A stretch of DNA of 64,000 bases from Paraburkholderia caffeinitolerans (GTDB taxonomy: Bacteria > Pseudomonadota > Gammaproteobacteria > Burkholderiales > Burkholderiaceae): positions 18,963 through 82,962 of the forward strand of contig NZ_CADIKL010000038.1 in assembly GCF_902859945.1 (NCBI RefSeq), read 5' to 3'. The translations under genes were made by a program, and so were the position numbers. Below, one piece after another: positions 44,286 through 52,700 of the stretch. How positions within the stretch are numbered: position 1 is the first letter of the stretch; the number at the start of each line of letters is the position of its first letter. The notes under the pieces are model-generated. The model was not told the origin of the DNA and did not search any database. It saw only the letters and a list, made by a program, of their open reading frames with translations.

Positions 44286-46430
44286 TCAAAAACCGACACC
44301 GGGGTGCGCCTGATATACCCAATCAAAAGCCACGCGATCCTTTTCGAGATCTGTTACCTTAATGGTCGCATAGGTTCTCCCGTCCCTCGTTCGTATGCAG
44401 TAAACTCCGCCAAGTTTCGGGTCAAACCAATGGGTGGTGTAACCCTCCTCAGGACATTTCTTAACTTTAGCAAGATTCTCTTGTTGGATTTCTACAATTC
44501 CCGTTTCTGCGTTTTTATCAGCTGGAGATCCAGTGAAATGTCCAGTGTCATCTTGAAAAAAGAAGCTAGCCGTCGCCAGGGGAGCCTTAGGGTCGTTTGC
44601 GGCCAATATATCTGCTTTACCAGAATGAAATGACACAATTGAAGCGGTTTTAAAATTAAACCCTGCATTATTTTGATCAATCCAACCGTCGAAGATTGTG
44701 GCATGACCAGATGTTGGGCCACTAAAAAAATGAGTGTATGCATAGATAATTACCGGGCAGAATCCAGACAATGCAATTAAGATTTTTGCCGTGAATGCCA
44801 ATATACTGCGTCTGAATATATTGCGCGCCTCGATGTCAGTTAGGAAAGAGTACAATCTGATCGCCTCCACAACTGGAATCGGTTGAGAAAAAAAAGATAA
44901 CAATCGGGTCCTTTGCAACGATGAATCAGCGGCGACTGATTCATAAACGGAACTGGCATGACGAGTCCAGAAGCCAATTCGTGCATCTACTCCGCGCAGT
45001 TTCACCAAGATAGGGGCGCGCGCATCGGAAAGCAGTCGGGCTAGATGATCGTGAAGCAGCTCGTAGCTGTATTTGTCGCCATTTCCAAAATCCGGCGCCG
45101 GCACTTTTCTCACTAAGTACTTGTCTGAAAAAGCATCGAGAACCGCCTTTACAATCGAGTGAGCAGTTTTTGTCTGTAAGGAGATTTCTGTTGCTGCTAC
45201 ACCTTTCTTTGTCTTAAATTCTGAAACAAGAAACTTCAAAATATGTAGAGAAAGTTCGGCACTTACCCCAGTTCTTAGGAAGACATACTTTGTTGCTTCG
45301 TCTATATAAGAGTTAAGAAGCCCAAATTTACCCCCCATCCGCCTAAAATTTGACGCTGTCAGTTGCTCGATGCCCTTTGACTCAATCATCAATCCAACCA
45401 TTTGTAACTCGACTGGCAAAACTGTTTTCTCGTCAAATCTAGACAGCCTCAGATCAGCTGGTGGCCTGAGTAGTTCTGTTGACATAGCCTTTGCCAGTTC
45501 TTGGTTGCTATTTTCTAGCAATAAATCTCCGTTTGCGATTCCAGCGAGCATCTTCAGTAACACGGCTTCGGACTGTTTTTGAGGAAATGGTTTTAATGTG
45601 TAATAATTTCCAAGTTTCAAGAAGGCTTGCTCCGGATCAATTTCTCTGCACAATTTAATGAGAAGATCAAGAAAATCGGTTCTTATGCAAATTAGCGCGC
45701 TGATACCAAAGTGACGCATTAAATTGAATAAAATGATTGCGAATTCCGATCTCCGATTATCTGCCGCCGACAAAAACAATTCCTCGAATTGATCAAAATA
45801 AATCCAAATTTTCGGCTTCTTTATTATTTCTTCGCCCTTCTCACCCATCGAGTAGCGCAATGACGCCATCAAGGAAAGTGGTGGAATCTTTAACTTCAGT
45901 TGAGAGCCTGAATTAATTTCTGAAATAACCGAATCCAAGGATAGCAACGGATCACCATTGACTCGACAAGGAAATACGACATCATTTTTACGGATAAATG
46001 GCACTAATAGCGCCTGCCCAAAAGACGATTTGCCACAACCAGACTCACCTTCAAGAATCAGAAAACTCGCATCTCTTATTACCGCTCGACACCCATCAAA
46101 ATCTCTCGCCCGACCATAGAAACTTTCAGCATCCTCCTCAGAGTATGCACGTGGACCTCGAAATACACGCGGCGGATCCGGTAGCGGCGGTGATGGTGGA
46201 AGGAGGACCCTCGTTATACGTACGGCTACGTTAGGGAACCTTATAACCACCAAGGCAGCAAGAAAAGCTATTGCAACAGCCCAGTGAGGTGCTTTTGCGT
46301 ATGTTGGCAAGTTTGGAAAAACTTTCTGTATCGCAAGCCAAGCCCCTGGGATTGCGCACACTAAAGTCGAAACTGGTCGCCAGCGGGTTGCAATTAACCG
46401 CCTCAAGGTATCAGAAGATGTCTTTTCCAC
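44286..46430 (-). CDS. Membrane-anchored STAND-like NTPase with C-terminal unknown domain
   Basis: A 714-residue protein from GTG 46430, preceded by GGGGAGG. Two N-terminal TM segments (about 20-38, 48-67) and a Pro-rich linker lead to a P-loop NTPase: Walker A 'GESGCGKSSFGQA' (128-140) and Walker B 'IWIYFDQFEELFL' (208-220). DQFEELF is the mark of nSTAND1-type NTPases. 'YSYELLHDHLARLL' (454-467) is the winged-helix-like end of the module. A third TM (541-567) is followed by ~145 residues, no known family, probably on the outer side of the membrane if the NTPase is cytoplasmic. Such NTPases often act as defence sensors. AT-rich codon use. Confidence 0.8.
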   Translation of the reverse strand: MEKTSSDTLRRLIATRWRPVSTLVCAIPGAWLAIQKVFPNLPTYAKAPHWAVAIAFLAALVVIRFPNVAVRITRVLLPPSPPLPDPPRVFRGPRAYSEEDAESFYGRARDFDGCRAVIRDASFLILEGESGCGKSSFGQALLVPFIRKNDVVFPCRVNGDPLLSLDSVISEINSGSQLKLKIPPLSLMASLRYSMGEKGEEIIKKPKIWIYFDQFEELFLSAADNRRSEFAIILFNLMRHFGISALICIRTDFLDLLIKLCREIDPEQAFLKLGNYYTLKPFPQKQSEAVLLKMLAGIANGDLLLENSNQELAKAMSTELLRPPADLRLSRFDEKTVLPVELQMVGLMIESKGIEQLTASNFRRMGGKFGLLNSYIDEATKYVFLRTGVSAELSLHILKFLVSEFKTKKGVAATEISLQTKTAHSIVKAVLDAFSDKYLVRKVPAPDFGNGDKYSYELLHDHLARLLSDARAPILVKLRGVDARIGFWTRHASSVYESVAADSSLQRTRLLSFFSQPIPVVEAIRLYSFLTDIEARNIFRRSILAFTAKILIALSGFCPVIIYAYTHFFSGPTSGHATIFDGWIDQNNAGFNFKTASIVSFHSGKADILAANDPKAPLATASFFFQDDTGHFTGSPADKNAETGIVEIQQENLAKVKKCPEEGYTTHWFDPKLGGVYCIRTRDGRTYATIKVTDLEKDRVAFDWVYQAHPGVGF

Positions 46431-46596
46431 CGAGGCCTCCCCAGGGAGCTATATTATTTTATTCTCACAATTTTCGCTAATTTTGCGAAACAGATCTTAA
46501 CTTCTCAATAAAACCCCGCCCTGCTCTTAGTGAGGGCAGTATTTCATTGAATCGTACCAATTGAATGAATACCGCCCGCGCGTTCGCAATGGCCGA

Positions 46597-46719
46597 CTAT
46601 TTTCCGTGAGGAGGCGGGGGAGGAGGTGGCGTCTCGCGTGGGTTAGGGGCACCGAAAGCGGTGCCTATAGCGGCATTTAGCGTAAGTATCGCCAAAAGCA
46701 TTAGCATCACTTTTTTCAT
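46597..46719 (-). CDS. Tiny exported proline-rich peptide
   Basis: A 40-residue ORF from ATG 46719 with GGAG six bases upstream. It has a complete signal peptide pattern ('MKKVMLMLLAILTLNAAIG', then 'TAFGA') followed by 'PNPRETPPPPPPPHGK'. After cleavage the product would be a ~16-20-residue proline-rich peptide. Same strand as and 167 bases before the STAND-like gene. Too short for most gene callers. Role unknown. Confidence 0.6.
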   Translation of the reverse strand: MKKVMLMLLAILTLNAAIGTAFGAPNPRETPPPPPPPHGK

Positions 46720-47477
46720 TTCCAACTCCAAGAAGAACAAAAACATACTAATGCGCTTGTGCAGATAGATATTCACCTAAGAATTTGTTTAATAATTAAC
46801 CTGTCGTGACATCCATCGCGCTTTCAGTCTAGGACATTTTTCACACTAGTAAAGATTGCCACTGAACTAAGTCTAGTTTTCAAACTAGATGTGTAGTCAC
46901 GGCTGCCGATATTGCATCGATCCCGTTTTTAAATGCATCGAAGTGCGCCATCTTCTGAGAAATGTGTACCATCGCACAGAAGAAAACCGAATGGTGGTGT
47001 ACCAGCTACTGTTGAGCTGGCAAAGGGCGAGCGTCTAAAAATAGTTCGTCTATTTCTTGATGCAGCCCACATTAACGGGCCTATTGCCGTCCGGCGTGCC
47101 GTCGAAACGCTAATCAGGAGATGGAAGCGACCTGCTGCTCGGTATAGGCACTACGACGATATGTTGACCGATGGTTGATCATACGACGCGCCTTCCCGAC
47201 GACAGTGGCAAAACATGGGCCTTCGTCGCGACCTGCGATGATCCCGCAGTGCACGAATTCCACGCTCCGCCGCCAGTCCCCCGCGCAACAGGAAGCCGAA
47301 CCGTAGCGGCTCTAGGAGCACACCCATGTCCGAATGGCGGCAATGGCCGGTCTGGCGCCCACCAGTAACAGTACTGAACGACAGCTCGACGCTGAAATCT
47401 GTCTTTGTGTCTCTCACGGTTCTTCCGTCCGCTTAGGGTCGACGAAAGCCCTTCCCCGAAAATCCAGAAAGCCCCCC
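46720..47477. other. Gap between the low-GC block and acnB
   Basis: 758 bases; left part AT-rich, right part returns to host GC. An 81-codon plus-strand frame at 46933-47178 ('VELAKGERLKIVRLFLDAAH') has no ribosome site or known family and is not called. The right part (47190-47450) looks eroded. No integrase, tRNA or att repeat seen. Confidence 0.4.
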
Positions 47478-47515
47478 AAAAAAAACGGCGCCGCAGGCAT
47501 TAAGCCTGCGGCGCC
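47478..47515 (-). terminator. Rho-independent terminator of acnB
   Basis: Perfect 12-bp stem GGCGCCGCAGGC (47487-47498) with GCCTGCGGCGCC (47504-47515), loop ATTAA, followed on the minus strand by a run of eight T (47478-47485). About 65 bases after the acnB stop. Confidence 0.9.
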
Positions 47516-47579
47516 ATTGCACGCGATGCGACGCTAATAGCCTGGCGCGCGAACCCCACACCCCAGGCCACCCTCACAT

Positions 47580-50165
47580 TTACATCGTCACCGTATCAGC
47601 CACTTCCTTGAAGTCCGCGATCTGGTCGAAGTTCATGTACTGATAGATCTTGTCGCCATTGGCGTTGATCACGCCGATGTCGGCCATGTACTCGTCCTTG
47701 GTCGGGATCTTGCCCAGACGCGAGCAGATCGCCGCCAGTTCCGCCGAGCCAAGGTACACATTCGTGTTCTTGCCCAGACGGTTCGGGAAGTTACGCGTCG
47801 AGGTCGACATCACCGTCGCGCCTTCGCGCACTTGTGCCTGGTTACCCATGCACAACGAGCAGCCCGGCATTTCCGTACGCGCGCCAGCCGTGCCGAACAC
47901 GCCATAGTGGCCTTCTTCGGTCAGTTGCTTCTGGTCCATCTTGGTCGGCGGAGCGACCCACAGCTTGACCGGAATGTCGCGCTTGCCTTCGAGCAGCTTC
48001 GACGCGGCACGGAAGTGACCGATGTTGGTCATGCACGAGCCGATGAACACTTCGTCGATCTTCGCGCCAGCGACGTCCGACAGCGTCTTCACGTCGTCCG
48101 GATCGTTCGGGCAGGCCACGATCGGCTCGTGAACGTCCGCGAGGTCGATCTCGATAACGGCCGCGTACTCGGCGTCCGCATCCGGTTGCAGCAGTTGCGG
48201 ATCGGCCAGCCACGCTTGCATCGCCTTGATACGGCGCTCGAGGCTGCGCGGGTCCTGGTAGCCCTGGGCGATCATCCACTTCAGCAGCGTGATGTTGCTG
48301 TTGAGGTACTCGATGATCGGTTCCTTGTTCAGGTGCACCGTGCAACCGGCAGCCGAACGCTCAGCCGATGCATCCGAGAGTTCGAATGCTTGCTCGACCT
48401 TCAGGTCGGGCAGGCCTTCGATTTCGAGAATGCGGCCCGAAAAGATGTTCTTTTTGCCTTGCTTGGCGACCGTCAGCGTGCCTTGCTTGATGGCGTAGAG
48501 CGGGATCGCGTTGACGAGGTCACGCAGCGTGACGCCCGGCTGCATCTTGCCCTTGAAGCGCACGAGCACCGATTCCGGCATGTCGAGCGGCATCGTGCCG
48601 GTAGCGGCTGCGAAGGCGACCAGACCCGAACCCGCCGGGAAGCTGATGCCGATCGGGAAACGCGTGTGCGAGTCGCCGCCGGTGCCGACGGTATCCGGCA
48701 ACAGCATGCGGTTCAACCACGAGTGGATCACGCCGTCGCCCGGACGCAGCGCGATACCGCCGCGCGTGCTGATGAAGTTCGGCAGGGTCTGGTGCGTCTT
48801 GACGTCCACGGGCTTCGGATAAGCCGCCGTGTGGCAGAACGACTGCATGACCAGGTCGGCCGAGAAGCCGAGGCACGCGAGATCCTTCAGTTCGTCGCGG
48901 GTCATCGGGCCGGTGGTGTCCTGCGAGCCCACCGAGGTCATCTTCGGTTCGCAGTACGTGCCCGGGCGCACGCCCTGGCCTTCCGGCAGACCGCATGCGC
49001 GGCCAACCATCTTCTGCGCGAGCGAGAAGCCCTTGCCGCTGTCGGCCGGCTGCTGCGGCAGGCGGAACAGCGTCGAGGGCGCGAGGCCCAGCGCTTCACG
49101 CGCCTTGGCGGTCAGGCCACGGCCCACGATCAGCGGAATGCGGCCGCCGGCGCGCACTTCGTCGAACAGCACATCGGACTTGACCTGGAACTCGGCGATC
49201 ACTGCGCCGTTCTTGAGCGCCTTGCCTTCATACGGGCGCAGTTCGACCACGTCGCCCATTTCCATCTGCGACACGTCGAGCTCGATCGGCAGCGCGCCGG
49301 CGTCTTCCATCGTGTTGTAGAAGATCGGAGCGATCTTGCCACCGAGGCACACGCCGCCAAAGCGCTTGTTCGGGATGAAGGGGATGTCTTCGCCCGTGAA
49401 CCACAGCACCGAGTTGGTAGCCGACTTGCGCGACGAACCCGTGCCGACCACGTCGCCCACGTAGGCGACCAGGTGACCCTTTTCCTTCAGCGATTCGATG
49501 AACTTGATCGGGCCGCGCTTGCCGTCTTCTTCCGGTGTGATGCCGGGACGGGCGTTCTTCAGCATCGCCAGCGCGTGCAGCGGAATGTCGGGGCGCGTGG
49601 TGGCGTCCGGAGCCGGCGACAGGTCGTCGGTGTTGGTTTCGCCCGTCACCTTGAACACGGTGATGGTCAGGCTTTGCGGCACTTCCGGACGGCTCGTGAA
49701 CCATTCGGCGTCGGCCCAGCTTTGCAGCACAGCCTTGGCGTTGGCGTTGCCCTTGTCGGCCAGTTCCTTGACGTCGTGGAACTGATCGAACATCAGCAGG
49801 GTTTTCTTCAGTGCGTCGGCGGCAACCGTGCCGACTTCGGCGTCGGACAGCAGCTCGATCAGCGGGGCGATGTTGAAGCCGCCCAGCATCGTGCCCAGCA
49901 GTTCGGCGGCGCGAGCGCGCGAGATCAGCGGGCAGGCGGTTTCGCCCTTGGCCACGGCGGCCAGGAAGCCAGCCTTCACGCGGGCAGCTTCGTCCACGCC
50001 AGCGGGCACGCGGTTGGTGATCAGGTCGAGCAGGGTCTGCTCTTCGCCGGCGGGCGGATTCGCCAGCAACTCCACCAGTTCGGCGGTCTGCTGGGCCGTC
50101 AGCGGCAGGGGAGGAATACCGAGCGCGGCGCGCTGGGCAACGTGAGCACGAAAGTTTTCAAGCAT
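47580..50165 (-). CDS. acnB: Aconitate hydratase B
   Basis: An 861-residue enzyme, E. coli AcnB being 865. Start ATG 50165 ('MLENFRAHVAQRAALGIPPL'). The 4Fe-4S ligands are the Cys in 'VFIGSCMTN' (about 711) and 'GCSLCMG' (Cys769, Cys772), at nearly the E. coli numbering. The N-terminal HEAT-like domain and the swivel domain ('TGSSRKSATNSVLWFTGEDI' region) come first, as in all AcnB. It interconverts citrate and isocitrate in the TCA cycle and, without its cluster, can bind mRNA. Monocistronic with a strong terminator. Confidence 0.98.
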   Translation of the reverse strand: MLENFRAHVAQRAALGIPPLPLTAQQTAELVELLANPPAGEEQTLLDLITNRVPAGVDEAARVKAGFLAAVAKGETACPLISRARAAELLGTMLGGFNIAPLIELLSDAEVGTVAADALKKTLLMFDQFHDVKELADKGNANAKAVLQSWADAEWFTSRPEVPQSLTITVFKVTGETNTDDLSPAPDATTRPDIPLHALAMLKNARPGITPEEDGKRGPIKFIESLKEKGHLVAYVGDVVGTGSSRKSATNSVLWFTGEDIPFIPNKRFGGVCLGGKIAPIFYNTMEDAGALPIELDVSQMEMGDVVELRPYEGKALKNGAVIAEFQVKSDVLFDEVRAGGRIPLIVGRGLTAKAREALGLAPSTLFRLPQQPADSGKGFSLAQKMVGRACGLPEGQGVRPGTYCEPKMTSVGSQDTTGPMTRDELKDLACLGFSADLVMQSFCHTAAYPKPVDVKTHQTLPNFISTRGGIALRPGDGVIHSWLNRMLLPDTVGTGGDSHTRFPIGISFPAGSGLVAFAAATGTMPLDMPESVLVRFKGKMQPGVTLRDLVNAIPLYAIKQGTLTVAKQGKKNIFSGRILEIEGLPDLKVEQAFELSDASAERSAAGCTVHLNKEPIIEYLNSNITLLKWMIAQGYQDPRSLERRIKAMQAWLADPQLLQPDADAEYAAVIEIDLADVHEPIVACPNDPDDVKTLSDVAGAKIDEVFIGSCMTNIGHFRAASKLLEGKRDIPVKLWVAPPTKMDQKQLTEEGHYGVFGTAGARTEMPGCSLCMGNQAQVREGATVMSTSTRNFPNRLGKNTNVYLGSAELAAICSRLGKIPTKDEYMADIGVINANGDKIYQYMNFDQIADFKEVADTVTM

Positions 50166-50409
50166 GTGGGGCCTACTGGTGTTGCGTTTCAGGGGAAGGC
50201 TTGTCAAGCACGCCTAGGCTGTTCCGGGTACCGCTTTGAGCGGGATTGTAATGGCAAATGGGCTCTAGCGTCAAATGTCTTATGTCTTATATAAGAGTTG
50301 ATGAGGCGTAGTGGGGCTTTGGCGGCAAGCGATCAGTGGACATTTCGGGAGCAACCGGGCGGCTTGTCCGGGCGCTACATGGGAATGCGTGACAGCGGGC
50401 GCAGCGCCG

Positions 50410-51321
50410 TCACCCGCGTCGTTCGTGGCGAGGCGGCGCGGGTTTGGCCTGCTCGCCGGCGAGCAATTGCCGGACGACGTCGAAGAAGGCCGCGACGAGC
50501 CGCGCGCCGCGCCGCTCTTCAAGGCACACCACGTGCGCATGCGTATATACGTCGTCGCCCTGAATCGCCAGCTTGCGCAAGCGCGGATCGTCGACGTGCT
50601 CGCGCTCCGACACGGCGGCGATACCCAACCCCAGGATCACCGCCTCCCGGACGGCCTCGCGGCTCCCGATCTCGAGCGAGTAGCGCGGCACGACGCTGTG
50701 CGCGTGCATGGCCGCCTCCAGTGCCTTGCGTGTGGTCGAGCCCGGTTCGCGCATGATCATCGGCTCGTCGCGCAGGTCCTCGATGCGGATGCTGCGGCGG
50801 CGCGCCAGCCGGTGCGAGGCCGGCACGATGATGACGAGCGGATGGCGCCGGTAAGGTACGTAGTAGAGCTTAGGATCGTCTTCGTACTGTGCGAGCACCG
50901 CGACATCGGTCTGATACGCCAGCAGATCGCGCACGGTGTCTTCCGAGTTGCCCATCCGCACCGACACATTCAAGCCAGGATACCGCTGATGAAACGCAGC
51001 CACGATTTCAATCGCGTGCAGCGGACCCACCGCGCCTACACGGATCACGCCAGTCGTGAGGCCCGCGGACTCCTTCAGATAGTCGATCGCTTCCTGCTCG
51101 CTGCTGAACATGCGCTGCGCCATCGCGTAGAGGGTTTCGCCCGCGGGCGTCAACGCGACGCGCCGCCCGCTGCGATGCAGCAGTTCCACGCCATAGCCTT
51201 CCTCGAGCGCGCGCACTTGCGTCGTCACCGTCGGCTGGCTGACGTGCAGCGCCTTCGCCGCGGCCGTCACGCTGCCATAACGGCCCACGGCGTAGAACGA
51301 TCGGAGGTGGGTCAGTCGCAT
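50410..51321 (-). CDS. LysR-family regulator
   Basis: A 303-residue protein. N-terminal winged helix 'SVTAAAKALHVSQPTVTTQV', then the inducer-binding domain with 'VIRVGAVGPLHAIEIVAAFH' and 'AREAVILGLGIAAVS'-like blocks. It is divergent from the iron alcohol dehydrogenase gene with a 100-base shared promoter region, the usual layout for control of that dehydrogenase and the MFS gene after it. Inducer unknown. Confidence 0.92.
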   Translation of the reverse strand: MRLTHLRSFYAVGRYGSVTAAAKALHVSQPTVTTQVRALEEGYGVELLHRSGRRVALTPAGETLYAMAQRMFSSEQEAIDYLKESAGLTTGVIRVGAVGPLHAIEIVAAFHQRYPGLNVSVRMGNSEDTVRDLLAYQTDVAVLAQYEDDPKLYYVPYRRHPLVIIVPASHRLARRRSIRIEDLRDEPMIMREPGSTTRKALEAAMHAHSVVPRYSLEIGSREAVREAVILGLGIAAVSEREHVDDPRLRKLAIQGDDVYTHAHVVCLEERRGARLVAAFFDVVRQLLAGEQAKPAPPRHERRG

Positions 51322-51422
51322 AGATCCGTTGAATGATCATGTGAAAATTTTTGTATTTTTACTATAAGCCGTGCTTTCCCATAATCCGTTCATACCCGAG
51401 ACCCACTCATTGAGGAAAAACG

Positions 51423-52514
51423 ATGAACGGCGTGTTTTGGAATCCTGTCGAGGTGAACTTCGGTCGAGCCAGTCTTGAACGGCTGGCATCGATCCTCGGT
51501 GAGCGCAATGCGGTGGTGGTGACGTTTCCCGAAGCCGCCGAACTCGGTCTGATCCAGCGGTTGCGTGAGATTGCCGGGGCACGCATCGTCGAAGTCATCA
51601 GCGACGTGCAGCCCAATCCCGATGTCCTGCATCTCGCGAAAATGTACGGCGAGTACTGGCGCGCGCATCACGCAACCCCGGCGATCGTCGCGGTGGGCGG
51701 CGGCAGCGTGCTCGATACGGCCAAGGCGCTGATGGTCGGCACGCACAGCGGCGAGTTCGGCGAACTGCTCGACTGTCTCGACAGTGGCGCGCCATTCACG
51801 CCGCCGTACGCGAAGCAACTGATCACGGTGCCCACCACGGCCGGCACGGGCAGCGAAGTCACGCCGTGGGCCACGATCTGGGACCGCACGGTGAAGCAGC
51901 GCAAATACTCGCTGCATCTGCAGCAGACATGGCCCGAGGCGGCAATTGTCGATCCGGACCTGACGCTGTCACTGCCGCTCGCGGTGACGGTGCAAAGCGG
52001 GCTCGATGCGCTATCGCACGCGCTGGAGGCGATCTGGAACGTCAACGCGAACCCCATCTCGGACGAGTTCGCGGTATCGGCGGCGCGCGACATGCTCGAG
52101 ACGCTGCCCGTGCTAGCAAGCGACCCCGGCAATCCGCTCCTGCGCGAGCGCGCCTCGTTCGCCGCGCTCAAAGCGGGCCTGGCGTTCTCCAACACGAAGA
52201 CCGCCCTCGCCCACTCGATTTCCTACGAGATGACGATCCATCACGGCATCCCGCACGGCATCGCGTGCTCCTTTACGCTGCCGATGGTGTTGGGTCTCGC
52301 ACGCGGACGCGACGCGGACCGCGACGCGGTGCTCGCTCGCGTGTTTCCCTGCGCGCTTCGCGATGCCGATCATTTTCTCGCACGCTTTCTCGAAGGACTC
52401 GGCGTGCGTACCGAATTCGCGAGCTATGGCGTTGACGACGACGAATCGCGCCGCATGATCGCGCACGCACTGAGTGGGCCGCGCGGGCGCAACTTCCTCG
52501 CGGCGCACGCCTGA
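51423..52514 (+). CDS. Iron-containing (group III) alcohol dehydrogenase
   Basis: A 363-residue dehydrogenase from ATG 51423, GAGG upstream. NAD loop 'AVGGGSVLDTAKAL' and 'TVPTTAGTGSEVTPWATIWD' are Fe-ADH signatures; metal ligands are in 'VQSGLDALSHALEAIW' (Asp and His) and 'TIHHGIPHGIACSFTLPMVL' (two His). It interconverts an alcohol and aldehyde with NAD(P)H. The sequence pattern recalls enzymes acting on phosphonoacetaldehyde-like substrates, which is only a guess. In operon-like order with the MFS gene 186 bases downstream. Confidence 0.9.
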   Translation: MNGVFWNPVEVNFGRASLERLASILGERNAVVVTFPEAAELGLIQRLREIAGARIVEVISDVQPNPDVLHLAKMYGEYWRAHHATPAIVAVGGGSVLDTAKALMVGTHSGEFGELLDCLDSGAPFTPPYAKQLITVPTTAGTGSEVTPWATIWDRTVKQRKYSLHLQQTWPEAAIVDPDLTLSLPLAVTVQSGLDALSHALEAIWNVNANPISDEFAVSAARDMLETLPVLASDPGNPLLRERASFAALKAGLAFSNTKTALAHSISYEMTIHHGIPHGIACSFTLPMVLGLARGRDADRDAVLARVFPCALRDADHFLARFLEGLGVRTEFASYGVDDDESRRMIAHALSGPRGRNFLAAHA

Positions 52515-52669
52515 GCCGGGCCGCGCCCGGTACATAACGGAACACAACAGAAGCGGGCGCCCGAGCCCGCCGCGCGTAGATTGGCGCGAGCAAGCCGCGC
52601 GCCGCTGCAAACGAGAACGGCGCCCGAAGTAGCGACCGATCGACCCCGTCGCGCTGCCGGCCGCCTCCC

Positions 52670-52699
52670 GGAGACACAAGGAGACACAAGGAGACATGT
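52670..52699 (+). repeat. Tandem 10-mer carrying repeated ribosome sites
   Basis: GGAGACACAA at 52670-52679 and 52680-52689, then GGAGACATGT at 52690-52699, directly before ATG 52701. Each copy has a GGAG; only the last has proper spacing. Confidence 0.7.
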
Positions 52700-52700
52700 C

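Noticed and set aside
46933..47178. 81-codon plus-strand frame beside the low-GC block
   Set aside because: No ribosome site, no recognisable family, and in an eroded region.
41334..47477. Genomic island with integrase and att sites
   Set aside because: Base composition suggests acquisition, but no integrase, tRNA end, insertion sequence or flanking direct repeat was found.
47832..50294. Plus-strand open frame of ~820 codons antisense to acnB
   Set aside because: Same reason: composition is random and acnB is complete on the other strand.
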